Origin: Nocardioides hwasunensis
GTDB lineage: Bacteria > Actinomycetota > Actinomycetes > Propionibacteriales > Nocardioidaceae
Length of the DNA: 64,000 bases
Direction: 5' to 3'
Assembly: GCF_014779665.1 (NCBI RefSeq)
Contig: NZ_JACXYY010000006.1
Span: forward strand, 186,001 to 250,000
The notes beneath the pieces are model-generated. The model saw only the letters and a program-made list of their open reading frames with translations. It was not told the origin of the DNA and did not search any database. A program made the translations under genes and the position numbers. Positions 1-9,603 of this stretch are shown one piece after another. Position 1 is the first letter of the stretch; each line of letters opens with the position of its first letter.

Positions 1-234
1 CAAGGAGTGCGCCTGCCTCATCGCGGCTCGGACGACCTGAACCCCCGGTGGGCTTGTGCCCAGCGATCCGCTCGCACATAGGGATGTCCCGACGTCCCCC
101 GACACGTGGCGGGATCATGTGAGCTCGCGCCGTCCGCTCATTGGCACAGCCGCCGGCCGCGTGCGAAGCGGGGTAGGTCCCGTCGCCGTCACACCCAGAT
201 CTCCCGCCCGTGGTCAACAGGAGCCACGTCGCGC
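1..234. other. Window edge, no confident gene
   Basis: No supported gene lies here. Bases 2-40 read in frame as a short G/C-ending codon run that stops with TGA, so this could be the last dozen codons of a plus-strand gene cut by the window edge, but it is too short to judge. The rest up to the minus-strand gene ending at 235 shows no clear repeat or hairpin. Confidence 0.3.
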
Positions 235-924
235 TCAACCCTGCACGAGCGCGATCAGGACGATCGCCACGCAGAGGAGAGCGACAGATCCGAAGCCGAC
301 CCCCAGCGCGAACGTCAGGGGATGGAGCTCGCGAAAGCTCATCGCACCCGGTATCGCCTCGTTCACCTGCCGCGCCGTGCTCACGACGTCCGAGACCTGA
401 CCGTTGGCGGCCTCCGCCACCACCCTGAGGTCGCCCGTTTCCCAGTCACTTCCGGCTATTCGGACCTGACGGGTGCTGTCGGCGATGAACAACTGCAGCG
501 TCTTGGGCGGAAACACTCCTCCGGACGGGAGGGCGGTCGGCTCGACCCACGACAGCAGCGAGGTCAGGGTGGGGTCGCTGCGGTCGAACGTGGTCGACCG
601 GCCACGGCGGTCGACGTGCGTCACGGCCTCGGGCGTCACGGTGAGGGAGCTGTTGGTGAGCAGCATCCGGTTGCGGACCGACAGCACCACGACGATCGGC
701 GCGGCGATCAGGCCGGCCACGGCGAGCAGCCCGCCGTACGCCAGCAGCGCGTCGCTCCGGTCGTCGGCGGACAGCACCCCCGCGGTAGCACCGCCGATCA
801 TCAACAGCGAGGGCAGGACCGCGATGTAGCGGAGCCGCGTGTTCTCCTGCTGCTGGCTGGCGCGCGACGGACGGAACGTCACCACGCGGGGTGGCTCATC
901 GTGTCGCCTGCGGCGGAAGAACAT
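235..924 (-). CDS. Predicted membrane protein, unknown function
   Basis: I do not recognise this 229-residue protein. It opens with a basic cytoplasmic stretch (MFFRRRRHDEPP), has two adjacent hydrophobic segments at about 33-51 and 59-82, a polar domain of about 120 residues rich in beta-type sequence, and a third hydrophobic segment at the C-terminus (about 206-228). This layout resembles small PH-like or DUF-type membrane proteins, but I cannot assign a family. The ATG at 924 is chosen over 939 because AGGTG lies about 4-5 bases upstream of it. It stands alone, upstream of and in line with the acetyltransferase that ends at 1129. Confidence 0.6.
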   Translation of the reverse strand: MFFRRRRHDEPPRVVTFRPSRASQQQENTRLRYIAVLPSLLMIGGATAGVLSADDRSDALLAYGGLLAVAGLIAAPIVVVLSVRNRMLLTNSSLTVTPEAVTHVDRRGRSTTFDRSDPTLTSLLSWVEPTALPSGGVFPPKTLQLFIADSTRQVRIAGSDWETGDLRVVAEAANGQVSDVVSTARQVNEAIPGAMSFRELHPLTFALGVGFGSVALLCVAIVLIALVQG

Positions 925-1110
925 CGTGCACCTGGTCAATCGTCGAAGGACGGAAGCATCGTGCCACTCGCCCTCATGTCCTTCAGCGTCTGGGGGTGTC
1001 CAGCGCTACCACGTGCGGGCGTTCCCCTGCGTGTGACGTGGGCGGTCGAGAGGACGAGCACGGGACAACCGGGTGATGCTGGCCATCGTCTCCTGCCGCA
1101 TTCCTCATTC

Positions 1111-1125
1111 GCGGCGGATCGCCGC
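1111..1125 (-). terminator. Small GC hairpin after Eis-like gene
   Basis: GCGGCG / CGCCGC arms around a 3-base loop lie a few bases beyond the stop codon of the minus-strand acetyltransferase. No T-run follows, so this is only a weak terminator candidate. Confidence 0.25.
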
Positions 1126-1128
1126 ACC

Positions 1129-2370
1129 TCAGAACCCCAGCGACGGCTCTGGCTCCCGAGCCGTCCGGAGCGCACGGGCCAGCTCGGCGTACGCGCCCGG
1201 TCGGTGCTCCTGCACGACGCCCGCGCGAAGCAGGTTCACCACGTTGCGGCCGAGGTAACCGGCGCCGAGGACGGCCGTGTCGAGCCTGACCTCGGCCGGC
1301 GCGTCGGTGCGTGAGGCCGTGGCGGATCCTCCGGAGGCGACCAGCCGCCAGCGACCAGCGTTCCACGGCGCGTGGCGGTCGGTGACCTCCACGACGACGT
1401 CGCAGTCGTCCTCGTAGGCACGCAGGGGCCAGGCCGCGGCGAGGTCCACGACTCGCATCCACGTGCTGTCCCACGTCTTGATGTCACCGGTGGCGCGCGG
1501 GCCGCCCGCCCAGGCGAGCACCGGGTCGTCGGGTGCGAACGCCTCGACCCTCGTGGTGGCCATCAGGTCGAGGTCGACGAGGCGGCGGAGCAGTGCGAGG
1601 CGGGCCGCGGCACCACCGCAGAGCAGGCCGGCGGTGACCTTGCCCGCTGGGCGCCCGTCGTTCCACGCGTGCTCGCGGCGGAAGGCGACGGCGCCGACGT
1701 CGTGCCCGTCGCGGCGGGCGAAGAGGAAGCGGCGCCGCTCCTTGTCGCGGAGCTCGGCGGGGGACTCGGAGCCGTGGAGGCGGAAGAAGTCCGCCGACGC
1801 CACGATCGTGCCCGGTGCGTCGGGAGCGGCGTCCGTGAAGCACGCTCGCAACCGGTCGGTCGCACCAGGTGTGTTGCTGTCGACGAGGTGGGTCGTGATG
1901 CCGGCGACGTCGTCCTCGAGGTGGGGCGCGGTGAGGGTGGTGCCGCGGCCGAGGTGCACCTGGAGCTGGACGGCCGCGTTGCCATAGCCGAAACGGCCGT
2001 AGATCGCCGGCTCGCTCGCGTGCAGCGCCGAGAGCGCGAGCCCAGCCTCGCGCGTCCGCTCGAGGTGGTCGGTCATCATCGCGCCCAGCACGCCGCGCCG
2101 ACGCACGTCCGGGTGGACGCCGACCCACGTGAGGCCGGCGACCGGGACGACCGCGCGGCCCGGGAGCGACATCTCGAGCGGCCGGACGCCGTAGATCCCG
2201 CTGTGCAGGTCGTCGGGGCCGTCCGGCAGGTCCACCGTGAACCGTTGGTCGAGCGGGAGTCCCAGCCGCAGGTGTTCCTCGTCGGCGTCGCCGACCTCGC
2301 CGAACCACACCAGCTGGTCGGTGGCCAGGAACCGGGCGGCGTCCTCGGACGGGCGTACGTCGATCGTCAT
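1129..2370 (-). CDS. Eis-like GNAT acetyltransferase with SCP-like C-terminus
   Basis: This 413-residue protein has the length and layout of the Eis family, which acetylates amines such as aminoglycosides or lysines using acetyl-CoA. The N-terminal GNAT domain holds the acetyl-CoA loop region GVHPDVRRRGVLGAMM at about residues 90-106 and a tyrosine-containing stretch IYGRFGYGNAA at about 125-135, typical of Eis. A second GNAT-like domain and a C-terminal sterol-carrier-like part follow; the protein ends in -GF, and Eis proteins use the terminal carboxylate in catalysis. The start at 2370 (MTIDVRPSED) gives the usual family length; longer readings on this strand run into the antisense of the neighbouring oxidoreductase. 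Substrate unknown. Confidence 0.8.
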   Translation of the reverse strand: MTIDVRPSEDAARFLATDQLVWFGEVGDADEEHLRLGLPLDQRFTVDLPDGPDDLHSGIYGVRPLEMSLPGRAVVPVAGLTWVGVHPDVRRRGVLGAMMTDHLERTREAGLALSALHASEPAIYGRFGYGNAAVQLQVHLGRGTTLTAPHLEDDVAGITTHLVDSNTPGATDRLRACFTDAAPDAPGTIVASADFFRLHGSESPAELRDKERRRFLFARRDGHDVGAVAFRREHAWNDGRPAGKVTAGLLCGGAAARLALLRRLVDLDLMATTRVEAFAPDDPVLAWAGGPRATGDIKTWDSTWMRVVDLAAAWPLRAYEDDCDVVVEVTDRHAPWNAGRWRLVASGGSATASRTDAPAEVRLDTAVLGAGYLGRNVVNLLRAGVVQEHRPGAYAELARALRTAREPEPSLGF

Positions 2371-2439
2371 CTCGCCAGCCAAACGTCCGCGGCGAGGACG
2401 TGCAACAGGGTTTCGACGACCACTCGCTAGGGTCGATCC

Positions 2440-3408
2440 ATGTTCGCCGTCTACGCCGAGTCCTTCTCCTCCGACGACCCGCTGAGCAGCCTCGTGGTGG
2501 GGGAGCGGCCGGACCCGGTGGCCCCCGACGGGTGGGCGACGGTGAGCGTCAAGGCCGCCAGCCTGAACCATCACGACCTGTGGTCCCTGCGCGGCGTCGG
2601 CCTGCGCGAGGAAGCGCTGCCGATGATCCTCGGCTGCGATGCGGCGGGTCTCGACGAGGACGGCAACGAGGTCGTCGTGCACGCCGTGATCGGCGACCCG
2701 GCGTGGGGTGGCGACGAGACCTACGACCCCCGTCGCTCCCTCCTCTCGGAGAAGCACCAGGGCACGCTCGCCGACCAGGTGATCGTGCCGCGGCGCAACC
2801 TGGTCCCGAAGCCGGCGTCGCTGTCGTTCGAGGAGGCCGCGTGCCTGCCGACCGCCTGGCTGACCGCCTATCGCATGCTCTTCACGCAGGGCGGGCTCAA
2901 GCCCGGCGAGACCGTGCTCGTGCAGGGCGCGGGCGGTGGCGTGGCGACAGCACTGATCACCCTCGGCCGGGCCGCCGGCCTGAAGGTGCTCGCCACCAGC
3001 CGCGACGAGGCCAAGCGCGCGCGGGCGCTCGAGATCGGTGCGCACGAGGTGTTCGAGTCCGGCGCCCGGTTGCCGGTGAAGGTCGACGCCGTCATGGAGA
3101 CCGTCGGCCGTGCGACCTGGAGCCACTCGATCCGGTCGCTGCGTCCGGGCGGCCGCATCGTCATCAGCGGCACGACCTCGGGCCCGAAGCTCGACGATGC
3201 CGAGCTCACCCGCATCTTCTTCCTCCAGCTCGCGGTGATCGGCTCGACGATGGGGACCCGCCACGAGCTCGACGGCCTGGTGAAGTTCCTCGACGCCACC
3301 GGCGCCCGCCCGCTGCTGGACCGCACCCTGCCGATGGAGCAGGCCCGCGACGGCTTCGCGGCCATGGCCGAGGGCGACGTGTTCGGCAAGGTGGTCTTCA
3401 CCCGATGA
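2440..3408 (+). CDS. MDR-family zinc-free alcohol dehydrogenase / quinone oxidoreductase
   Basis: A 322-residue medium-chain dehydrogenase/reductase. The GroES-like N-terminal domain (SLNHHDLWSLRG, about 41-52) is followed by the nucleotide-binding loop GAGGGVATA at about 163-171. The cysteines and GHE motif of zinc-binding alcohol dehydrogenases are absent, which favours an NADPH-dependent quinone- or enoyl-reductase type enzyme. TAGGGT at 2428-2433 lies exactly six bases before the ATG, so the transcript is probably leaderless. The next gene overlaps its stop codon (ATGA), so the two oxidoreductases form an operon. Substrate cannot be told from sequence. Confidence 0.85.
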   Translation: MFAVYAESFSSDDPLSSLVVGERPDPVAPDGWATVSVKAASLNHHDLWSLRGVGLREEALPMILGCDAAGLDEDGNEVVVHAVIGDPAWGGDETYDPRRSLLSEKHQGTLADQVIVPRRNLVPKPASLSFEEAACLPTAWLTAYRMLFTQGGLKPGETVLVQGAGGGVATALITLGRAAGLKVLATSRDEAKRARALEIGAHEVFESGARLPVKVDAVMETVGRATWSHSIRSLRPGGRIVISGTTSGPKLDDAELTRIFFLQLAVIGSTMGTRHELDGLVKFLDATGARPLLDRTLPMEQARDGFAAMAEGDVFGKVVFTR

Positions 3409-4100
3409 GGCACGTGATCACCGGTGCCGGGTCGGGCATCGGCCTGACCCTGGCGCACCGGCTCGCGGACCGTGGCGACGACCTGGTCCTGGTGGCGCGC
3501 AGCGAGTCACGCGCGACCGACCTGGCCGACACCTTCCCGAGGGCGCAGGTCCTCGTGGCCGATCTCGGCGATCCCGGCACCCTCAACGGCATCGGCCGGC
3601 AGGTCGACGGTGGGCTCGACTCGGTGGTCCACGTGGCCGGTGTCGTCGAGCTCGGTCGAGTGGACCGGCTGCGGCTCGCCCAGTGGGAGGAGCAGCTGAC
3701 CGTCAACCTCACCGCGCCGGCGGTCCTCACCCGCGAGCTCCTGCCGCACGTGCGCACCGGGCGCGGCACGATCCTCTTCGTGAACTCCTCGGCGGGCCTC
3801 ACCGCCAACGCCGAGTGGTCGGCGTACGCCGCCTCGAAGTTCGGCCTGCGCGGGTTCGCCGACGCGCTCCGTGCCGAGGAGGTCGACCACGGTGTCCGGG
3901 TGAGCACCGTCTACCCGAGCCGCACCGCCACCCCGATGCAGGAGAAGGTGCACGAGCAGGAGGGCCGCACCTACGACTCGTCGCGCTGGATCAGCACCGA
4001 CACGGTCGTCGACACGATCCTCCACGTCATCGACCTGCCGCCCGACGCCACGATCCCCGACGTGACCGTACGCCCGGTGGTGCCGCGGCCCGGCACCTGA
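3405..4100 (+). CDS. Short-chain dehydrogenase/reductase
   Basis: A 231-residue classical SDR enzyme. It has the cofactor loop TGAGSGIG at residues 6-13, Asn101, the catalytic serine near 128 (VNSSAG), and YAASK with Tyr141 and Lys145, so the active-site tetrad is complete. It is a little shorter than the usual 250 residues. The ATG overlaps the stop of the preceding MDR gene by four bases, which points to translational coupling and a shared pathway. The acidic, arginine-containing segment after strand beta-2 (ARSESR) favours NADP(H), but this is inference. Substrate unknown. Confidence 0.88.
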   Translation: MRHVITGAGSGIGLTLAHRLADRGDDLVLVARSESRATDLADTFPRAQVLVADLGDPGTLNGIGRQVDGGLDSVVHVAGVVELGRVDRLRLAQWEEQLTVNLTAPAVLTRELLPHVRTGRGTILFVNSSAGLTANAEWSAYAASKFGLRGFADALRAEEVDHGVRVSTVYPSRTATPMQEKVHEQEGRTYDSSRWISTDTVVDTILHVIDLPPDATIPDVTVRPVVPRPGT

Positions 4101-4120
4101 GCCGGCCGACGAGAAGCGGG

Positions 4121-4750
4121 TCAGTCCTCGCGCGAGCGCCAGTTCACCGCGCCGACCAGCAGCATCCGCAGCTGGGTGCGTGCCTCGTCGAGGGTGCGCG
4201 CCTCGGCCGCGGGGTCCTCGACGAGCCGCTCGGCCGTGGTCACCACGAAGGAGACGACCAGGTCGGCGAGCAGCCGGATATCGGCGCTGGAGTACTGACC
4301 GGCGGCACCGCTGCGGGCGATGTCGGTCGACAGCTCACGGGTGATCAGCTCGATCTCGTGACGGATCGCCTGGCGCACGCGTGGCGGGCCGGCGACCCGC
4401 TCGCGGGCGATGAAGGCGTAGTGGGCGCGATCGTCTCGGACGTGCTGGGCCACGATCGGCAACGACCCGTCGATGAAGTCGCGGTACTCCGGCGCGTGGC
4501 GCCACACGTCGAGCAACATCGAGCGCAGCGACCGGAAGCTCTCGTCGACGAGTGCGAGCCCGAGCGCCTCGAGCGAGCCGAAGTGCCGGTAGAACGCCGT
4601 CGGCACCACGCCGACCTGCCGGGCCACCTGTCGCAACGAGACGGCGACGAGGCTCGAGTCGGCCGCCAGCGCCAGTGCGGCGTCGAGGATCGCGCGGCGT
4701 GTGCGCTCCTTGCGATCCGCCCGCGACTCGGCGCCGGGCTCGGTGGCCAT
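4121..4750 (-). CDS. TetR/AcrR-family transcriptional regulator
   Basis: A 209-residue repressor of the TetR type. The N-terminal helix-turn-helix is clear (SLRQVARQVGVVPTAFYRHF at about 40-60), followed by an all-helical ligand-binding domain with the usual length. It is convergent with the SDR gene (20 bases between stops) and so may or may not control it. The box TACGAT (minus strand, 4757-4762) ends six bases before the ATG, a leaderless promoter layout. An acyl-CoA or fatty-acid-type ligand is common in such proteins, but nothing here proves it. Confidence 0.88.
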   Translation of the reverse strand: MATEPGAESRADRKERTRRAILDAALALAADSSLVAVSLRQVARQVGVVPTAFYRHFGSLEALGLALVDESFRSLRSMLLDVWRHAPEYRDFIDGSLPIVAQHVRDDRAHYAFIARERVAGPPRVRQAIRHEIELITRELSTDIARSGAAGQYSSADIRLLADLVVSFVVTTAERLVEDPAAEARTLDEARTQLRMLLVGAVNWRSRED

Positions 4751-4791
4751 CTCGTGATCGTAGGCCCACGAGGTCGACGGCGGGAGCCGGT

Positions 4792-4968
4792 TCAGTCCTC
4801 CGGGTCGTCGAGCCGCGCCAGCCAGGTGGCCAGGCGCTCGACCGGCACCTCGAAGTCGGGGTGCGCGTCGACGAAGGCCTGCAGCTGCTCGGCCAGCCAC
4901 GCCAGGGTGACCTCCTCGTCACCCCGGCGCCGCTCGAGCTCCTCGATGCCGCGGTCGGTGAAGTACAC
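4792..4968 (-). CDS. DUF6104 small protein downstream of kgd
   Basis: A 58-residue acidic protein beginning MYFTDRGIEELERRRGDEEV, which I recognise as the DUF6104 family found directly after the 2-oxoglutarate decarboxylase gene in actinobacteria. The GTG start at 4968 is supported by GAGGGG about five bases upstream and lies only eight bases past the kgd stop at 4977, so the two genes are in one operon. It is predicted helical (TLAWLAEQLQAFVDAHPDFE) with no membrane segment. Function unknown; the fixed position suggests a role linked to Kgd or its mRNA. Confidence 0.85.
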   Translation of the reverse strand: MYFTDRGIEELERRRGDEEVTLAWLAEQLQAFVDAHPDFEVPVERLATWLARLDDPED

Positions 4969-4976
4969 CGTGCCCC

Positions 4977-7900
4977 TCAGTAGTCCGTGCCGCGGCCGTC
5001 GGGTGAGGCGAAGGCGGCGTCGATGAGTGTCTTCTGCTCCTCGACGTGTCGCTTCACCGTGCCGACCGACGGCGACGCGGACGCCGGCCGGGTGATCGGC
5101 TCGACCGGGCGGTCCAGCTCGGGCCACACGTTGAGCTGGTAGTGCGGCCACGGGCCCATGTTGCGGGGCTCGTCCTGCACCCAGCGGATCGCCTTGAGGT
5201 TGGGGTACTTCGCGACCTCGGCCCTGATCTCCTCGAGCGGGTTCGGGTAGAGCCGCTCGACGCGACCGATCGCGAACTTCGCCCCGTCCTCCCGCTTGGC
5301 ACGCTCGACCATCAGGTCCCAGGTGACGCGACCCGAGCACATGATGAGCGTCTCGACCTGCGAGGCGTCCGCGTCGTCGTCACCGATGAACGGGCGGAAC
5401 GTCGACGACCCGGTGAAGTCGTCGGGCCGCGAGGCCGCCTCCTTGCGCTTGAGCATCGACTTCGGGGTGAAGACGATCAGCGGGCGGTGCTCCTCGCCGA
5501 GCGAGTGGCGACGCAGCAGGTGGAAGTACGACGCGGGCGTCGACGGCTGCGCGACGACCATGGCGTCCTCGGCGGACATCGTCAGGAAGCGCTCGATGCG
5601 GGCCGAGGAGTGGTCGGGTCCCTGGCCCTCGTAGCCGTGAGGGAGCAGCAGCACGACGCCGGACTGCTGGCGCCACTTCGTCTCGCCGGCGGAGATGAAC
5701 TCGTCGATCACGGTCTGCGCGCCGTTGACGAAGTCGCCGAACTGGGCCTCCCAGAGGACCAGCGCCTCCGGCCGCGCGACGGAGTAGCCGTACTCGAAGC
5801 CGAGCGCGGCGTACTCCGAGAGCAGCGAGTCGTAGACGTGGAACTTGGCCTGGTCCTCGGTGAGGTTGGTCAGCGGAGTCCACTCGTCGGCGTTGACCCG
5901 GTCGATGATCGTGGCGAACCGGGAGACGAACGTGCCACGGCGCGAGTCCTGGCCGGCCAGCCGCACCGGTCGGCCGTCCATCAGCAGGGAGCCGAAGGCC
6001 AGGATCTCGCCGGTGCCCCAGTCGATCGGGCCCTCGGTGATCGCGGCCGAGCGACGCTGCAGCTGCGGCATCACCTTCGGGTGGACGGTGAAGCCCTCCG
6101 GCGGGGTGACGTAGCTGTCGGCGATCCGCTTGAGGACCTCGAGGCTCACCGCGGTCGAGGTGTCGCCGGCGGGCTTGTCCGGGTAGTCGGGGACGGTCGT
6201 CCACTCGGTCGGCGCCTCGGAGCTGGCCTCGCGCACCTCGGTGAAGACCCGCTCCAGCTGCTGCTGGTAGTCCTTGAGGACCTGCTCGGCCTCCTCGATC
6301 GTGATGTCGCCACGACCGATGAGCGACTCGGTGTAGAGCTTGCGCACCGAGCGCTTCTGCTCGATGAGGTCGTACATGAGGGGCTGGGTGTACGACGGGT
6401 CGTCGCCCTCGTTGTGACCGCGGCGGCGGTAGCAGACGAGGTCGATGACGACGTCCTTGTTGAACGCCTGGCGGTAGTCGAACGCGAGCCGGGCCACGCG
6501 GATGCAGGCCTCGGGGTCGTCGCCGTTGACGTGGAAGATCGGCGCCTGGACCATCCGAGCCACGTCGGTGGCGTAGAGCGACGAGCGCGACGAGCCGGGC
6601 GCGGTGGTGAACCCGACCTGGTTGTTGATGACCACGTGCACGGTGCCGCCGGTGCGGTAGCCGCGCAGCTGGGACAGGTTCAGCGTCTCGGCGACCACGC
6701 CCTGGCCGGCGAACGCGGCGTCGCCGTGGACCAGCAGCGGGAGGACCGGGAACTTCTCACCCTGGTCGAGGATGTCCTGCTTGGCGCGGGCGATGCCCTC
6801 CAGGACCGGGTTGACCGCCTCGAGGTGCGAGGGGTTCGCGGCCATGGAGACCTTGATCTTGTCGCCCGAACCGGCGAGGAACTCGCCCTCGGCGCCGAGG
6901 TGGTACTTCACGTCGCCGGAGCCCTGGACCGTGCGGGGGTCGATGTTGCCCTCGAACTCCCGGAAGATCTGGCTGTACTTCTTGCCCACGATGTTCGCGA
7001 GCATGTTGAGGCGGCCGCGGTGGGCCATGCCGATGGTGACCTCGTCGAGGCCGGTCTCGGCGGCGGCCTCGCAGAGCTCGTCGATCAGCGGGACGGTGGT
7101 CTCGCCTCCCTCGAGGCTGAACCGCTTCTGGCCGACGAACTTGGTCTGCAGGAAGGTCTCGAACGCCTCGGCCTGGTTGAGCTTGAGCAGGATCCGCAGC
7201 TGCTCCTCGCGGGGCGGCTTGACGTGCGGCAGCTCGACGCGCTCCTGGATCCACTTGCGCTGCTCGGGATCCATGATGTGCATGTACTCGATGCCGGTCG
7301 TGCGGCAGTAGGAGTCGCGCAGGATCCCGAGGATGTTGCGCAGCTTCATGAAGCGGCGTCCCTCGCCGCCGAAGGAGCCCGTCGCGAACTCGCGGTCGAG
7401 GTCCCAGAGGGTGAGGCCGTGCGACTCGATCTCGAGGTCGGGGTGGCTGCGCTGGCGGTACTCGAGCGGGTCGGTGTCGGCCATCAGGTGGCCGCGGACC
7501 CGGTAGGCGTGGATCAGCTCGAGGATCCGGGCCTGCTTGACGATGTCGTCGTCGTGGCTGGCGACGACGTCGCGCGCCCAGCGGATCGGCTCGTAGGGGA
7601 TGCGCAGCGAGCGGAAGATCTCGTCGTAGAAGTCGTTCTCGCCGATCAGCAGGCCGTGCACGCGCTTGAGGAACTCACCCGACTGCGCGCCCTGGATGAC
7701 CCGGTGGTCGTAGGTCGAGGTCAGCGTCATCGCCTTGCTGATGGCGTTGCGGTTGATGGCCTCCTCGGAGGCGCCCTGCCACTCGGGGGAGTACTCCATG
7801 GCGCCGACGCCGATGATCGCGCCCTGGCCGGCCATCAGCCGCGGCACGGAGTGCACGGTGCCGATGCCGCCGGGGTTGGTCAGCGAGATCGTGGTGCCCT

Positions 7901-8786
7901 GGAAGTCGGTGACGGCGAGCTTGCCGTCGCGGGCCTTGCGGACCATCTCCTCGTAGGCGGTCCAGAAGGCGGCGAAGTCCATCGCCTCCGCACCCTTGAT
8001 GCTCGGCACGAGCAGCTGGCGGGTGCCGTCGGGCTTCTGCATGTCGATCGCGAGGCCGAGATTGATGTGGGCCGGCGTGATCAGGTTGGGCTTGCCGTCG
8101 ACGACCTCGAAGCCGACGTTCATCTCCGGCATCGACCGCAGCGCCTTGACCAGCGCGTAGCCGATGATGTGGGTGAACGAGACCTTGCCCCCACGGGCAC
8201 GGGCGAGGTGGTTGTTGATGACGGTGCGGTTGTCCCACAGCAGCTTGACCGGCACCGAGCGCACCGACGTGGCCGTGGGCACGGACAGCGAGGCGTCCAT
8301 GTTGGCCGCGGTGCGGGCCGGGGCCCCCCGCAGCACGGTGTACGTCGGCTCGTCGCTCGGCGCCTCGGCGGGCTCGGCGGGCTCGGCGGCCTTGGAGGGC
8401 TTCGAGGTCTGGCCGGCAGGCGCGGAGGTCTTGGCCGGGGCGGAGGTCTTGGCCGGCGCGGAGGTCTTGGCCGGGGCGGCGGCGGTCTTGGCGGGCGCGG
8501 CGGTGGCCGCTCGGGGTGCGGGCGAGGCGGTCCGGGCGGGCGCCTTCTCCGGTGCCTTCTCCGGTGCCGTGGTCGCGGTCGCGGTGCTGGCGGGGCTGGC
8601 CGCCTGCGCAGGAGCGGCCGGGGCCCTGCCGTCACCGAAGTACTTCACCCACTCCGGGCCCACGCTCGCGGGGTCCTTGTCGTACTGCTCCTTCATCTCC
8701 TCCACGAGCCACTCGTTGGCTCCCAGGTCAGATGACGGTGCAACCGAGGACTGGTTGCCGGACTTCCCGTTCGGGGACTGCGCCAC
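4977..8786 (-). CDS. kgd: Multifunctional 2-oxoglutarate decarboxylase/dehydrogenase E1-E2 fusion
   Basis: A 1269-residue fused enzyme of the TCA cycle, typical of actinobacteria, that joins an E2o-type succinyltransferase domain to a thiamine-diphosphate E1 domain. A short N-terminal helix ([16 protein letters not shown]) is followed by an Ala/Pro/Lys-rich linker to about residue 150, the acyltransferase-like domain from about 160 with [15 protein letters not shown] near 360, and the E1 part with GMAHRGR near 585 and the ThDP motif GDAAFAGQG near 687. There is no lipoyl domain, as in mycobacterial Kgd. The GTG at 8786 (reading VAQSPNGK) is preferred over an upstream ATG because of an AAAGAAG-type ribosome site. 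It is regulated in relatives by the GarA forkhead protein, which is not in this window. Confidence 0.96.
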   Translation of the reverse strand: MAQSPNGKSGNQSSVAPSSDLGANEWLVEEMKEQYDKDPASVGPEWVKYFGDGRAPAAPAQAASPASTATATTAPEKAPEKAPARTASPAPRAATAAPAKTAAAPAKTSAPAKTSAPAKTSAPAGQTSKPSKAAEPAEPAEAPSDEPTYTVLRGAPARTAANMDASLSVPTATSVRSVPVKLLWDNRTVINNHLARARGGKVSFTHIIGYALVKALRSMPEMNVGFEVVDGKPNLITPAHINLGLAIDMQKPDGTRQLLVPSIKGAEAMDFAAFWTAYEEMVRKARDGKLAVTDFQGTTISLTNPGGIGTVHSVPRLMAGQGAIIGVGAMEYSPEWQGASEEAINRNAISKAMTLTSTYDHRVIQGAQSGEFLKRVHGLLIGENDFYDEIFRSLRIPYEPIRWARDVVASHDDDIVKQARILELIHAYRVRGHLMADTDPLEYRQRSHPDLEIESHGLTLWDLDREFATGSFGGEGRRFMKLRNILGILRDSYCRTTGIEYMHIMDPEQRKWIQERVELPHVKPPREEQLRILLKLNQAEAFETFLQTKFVGQKRFSLEGGETTVPLIDELCEAAAETGLDEVTIGMAHRGRLNMLANIVGKKYSQIFREFEGNIDPRTVQGSGDVKYHLGAEGEFLAGSGDKIKVSMAANPSHLEAVNPVLEGIARAKQDILDQGEKFPVLPLLVHGDAAFAGQGVVAETLNLSQLRGYRTGGTVHVVINNQVGFTTAPGSSRSSLYATDVARMVQAPIFHVNGDDPEACIRVARLAFDYRQAFNKDVVIDLVCYRRRGHNEGDDPSYTQPLMYDLIEQKRSVRKLYTESLIGRGDITIEEAEQVLKDYQQQLERVFTEVREASSEAPTEWTTVPDYPDKPAGDTSTAVSLEVLKRIADSYVTPPEGFTVHPKVMPQLQRRSAAITEGPIDWGTGEILAFGSLLMDGRPVRLAGQDSRRGTFVSRFATIIDRVNADEWTPLTNLTEDQAKFHVYDSLLSEYAALGFEYGYSVARPEALVLWEAQFGDFVNGAQTVIDEFISAGETKWRQQSGVVLLLPHGYEGQGPDHSSARIERFLTMSAEDAMVVAQPSTPASYFHLLRRHSLGEEHRPLIVFTPKSMLKRKEAASRPDDFTGSSTFRPFIGDDDADASQVETLIMCSGRVTWDLMVERAKREDGAKFAIGRVERLYPNPLEEIRAEVAKYPNLKAIRWVQDEPRNMGPWPHYQLNVWPELDRPVEPITRPASASPSVGTVKRHVEEQKTLIDAAFASPDGRGTDY

Positions 8787-8982
8787 GCTTCTTTCGCCTC
8801 TTCCAGATCTCTTCGCGCAAGGGTTTGACAACGGTGCCTAACTAGGGCGCTGACAAGGCTAGTCGCACACGCACGCAAATGCAGGGGCGGGCTCGCGGTT
8901 TGAGGCATGGTGTGGCCCACACGGCCGAAGCGCCGGTCGAGAACGTCGTTCCAACCAGTCCTGCACCCGCCTTGGAGTCGTC

Positions 8983-9603
8983 ATGCCAAGCCCCGCACCG
9001 GGCCGCAGCACGTGGGTCATCCGCTGTGCCTCGCTCGTGCTCGCCCTGCTCGTCCCGCTCGTCGCGGGTGGCTGCCGATCCGGCTCCGAGCCGTCCGCCT
9101 CGCCGGTGCGGCCGAGCCAGGACGCCGCCCAGGTGAGGCTCACCTCGCATCCGGTGACGACCAAGACCAAGATCCACCGCGTCTTCGGTCGCCTGCCCGA
9201 GGCCCGCCGCAAGGCCGTGCGCCGGCAGGTCGGCGAGGTCGTCGACCAGTGGTGGGAGGCCTCCTACCTCGGCGGCTCCTATCCCCGCAGCAGCTTCCCG
9301 GCGGCGTTCCCGGGCTTCACGAAGGCGGCGGAGAAGCGGGCGCGTGCCGACAAGGCGCTGCTCACCAACCAGACGCGCGGCTCGCGGATCGACGCGGTGA
9401 CGGCCCGGCACCGGACGATCTCGCTCGACATCCTCGCCACCGACGGTCGCGCCCGCACGGCGACGGCCGCCTTCGTCCTGAAGTTCGACACCGACGGCGA
9501 GCTGGTCGGCACCACGACCGTGCGCGGTCGCCTCTTCCTCGTCCGCCGCGACGGTGCCTGGCGGATCTTCGGCTACGACGTCGCGAAGGGATCCCAGCGA
9601 TGA
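8983..9603 (+). CDS. Putative secreted lipoprotein
   Basis: A 206-residue protein with an N-terminal signal peptide ending in the lipobox LVAGGC (Cys about residue 31), so it is expected to be lipid-anchored on the outer face of the membrane. The mature part is rich in Arg/Lys and Ser/Thr and ends in a beta-rich region (RGRLFLVRRDGAWRIFGYDV) like the NTF2-like or Mce-associated accessory folds. I cannot name the family. Its TGA overlaps the ATG of the LCP-family gene (ATGA), so the two are translationally coupled and likely act together at the cell wall. It is divergent from kgd, with about 195 bases between the two starts. Confidence 0.8.
   Translation: MPSPAPGRSTWVIRCASLVLALLVPLVAGGCRSGSEPSASPVRPSQDAAQVRLTSHPVTTKTKIHRVFGRLPEARRKAVRRQVGEVVDQWWEASYLGGSYPRSSFPAAFPGFTKAAEKRARADKALLTNQTRGSRIDAVTARHRTISLDILATDGRARTATAAFVLKFDTDGELVGTTTVRGRLFLVRRDGAWRIFGYDVAKGSQR

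Noticed and set aside
5046..8735. A 1229-codon open frame antisense to kgd
   Set aside because: Its sequence is Val/Leu/Arg/Gly/Asp-rich without any domain, the expected shadow of a GC-rich gene on the other strand. kgd itself has complete catalytic motifs.
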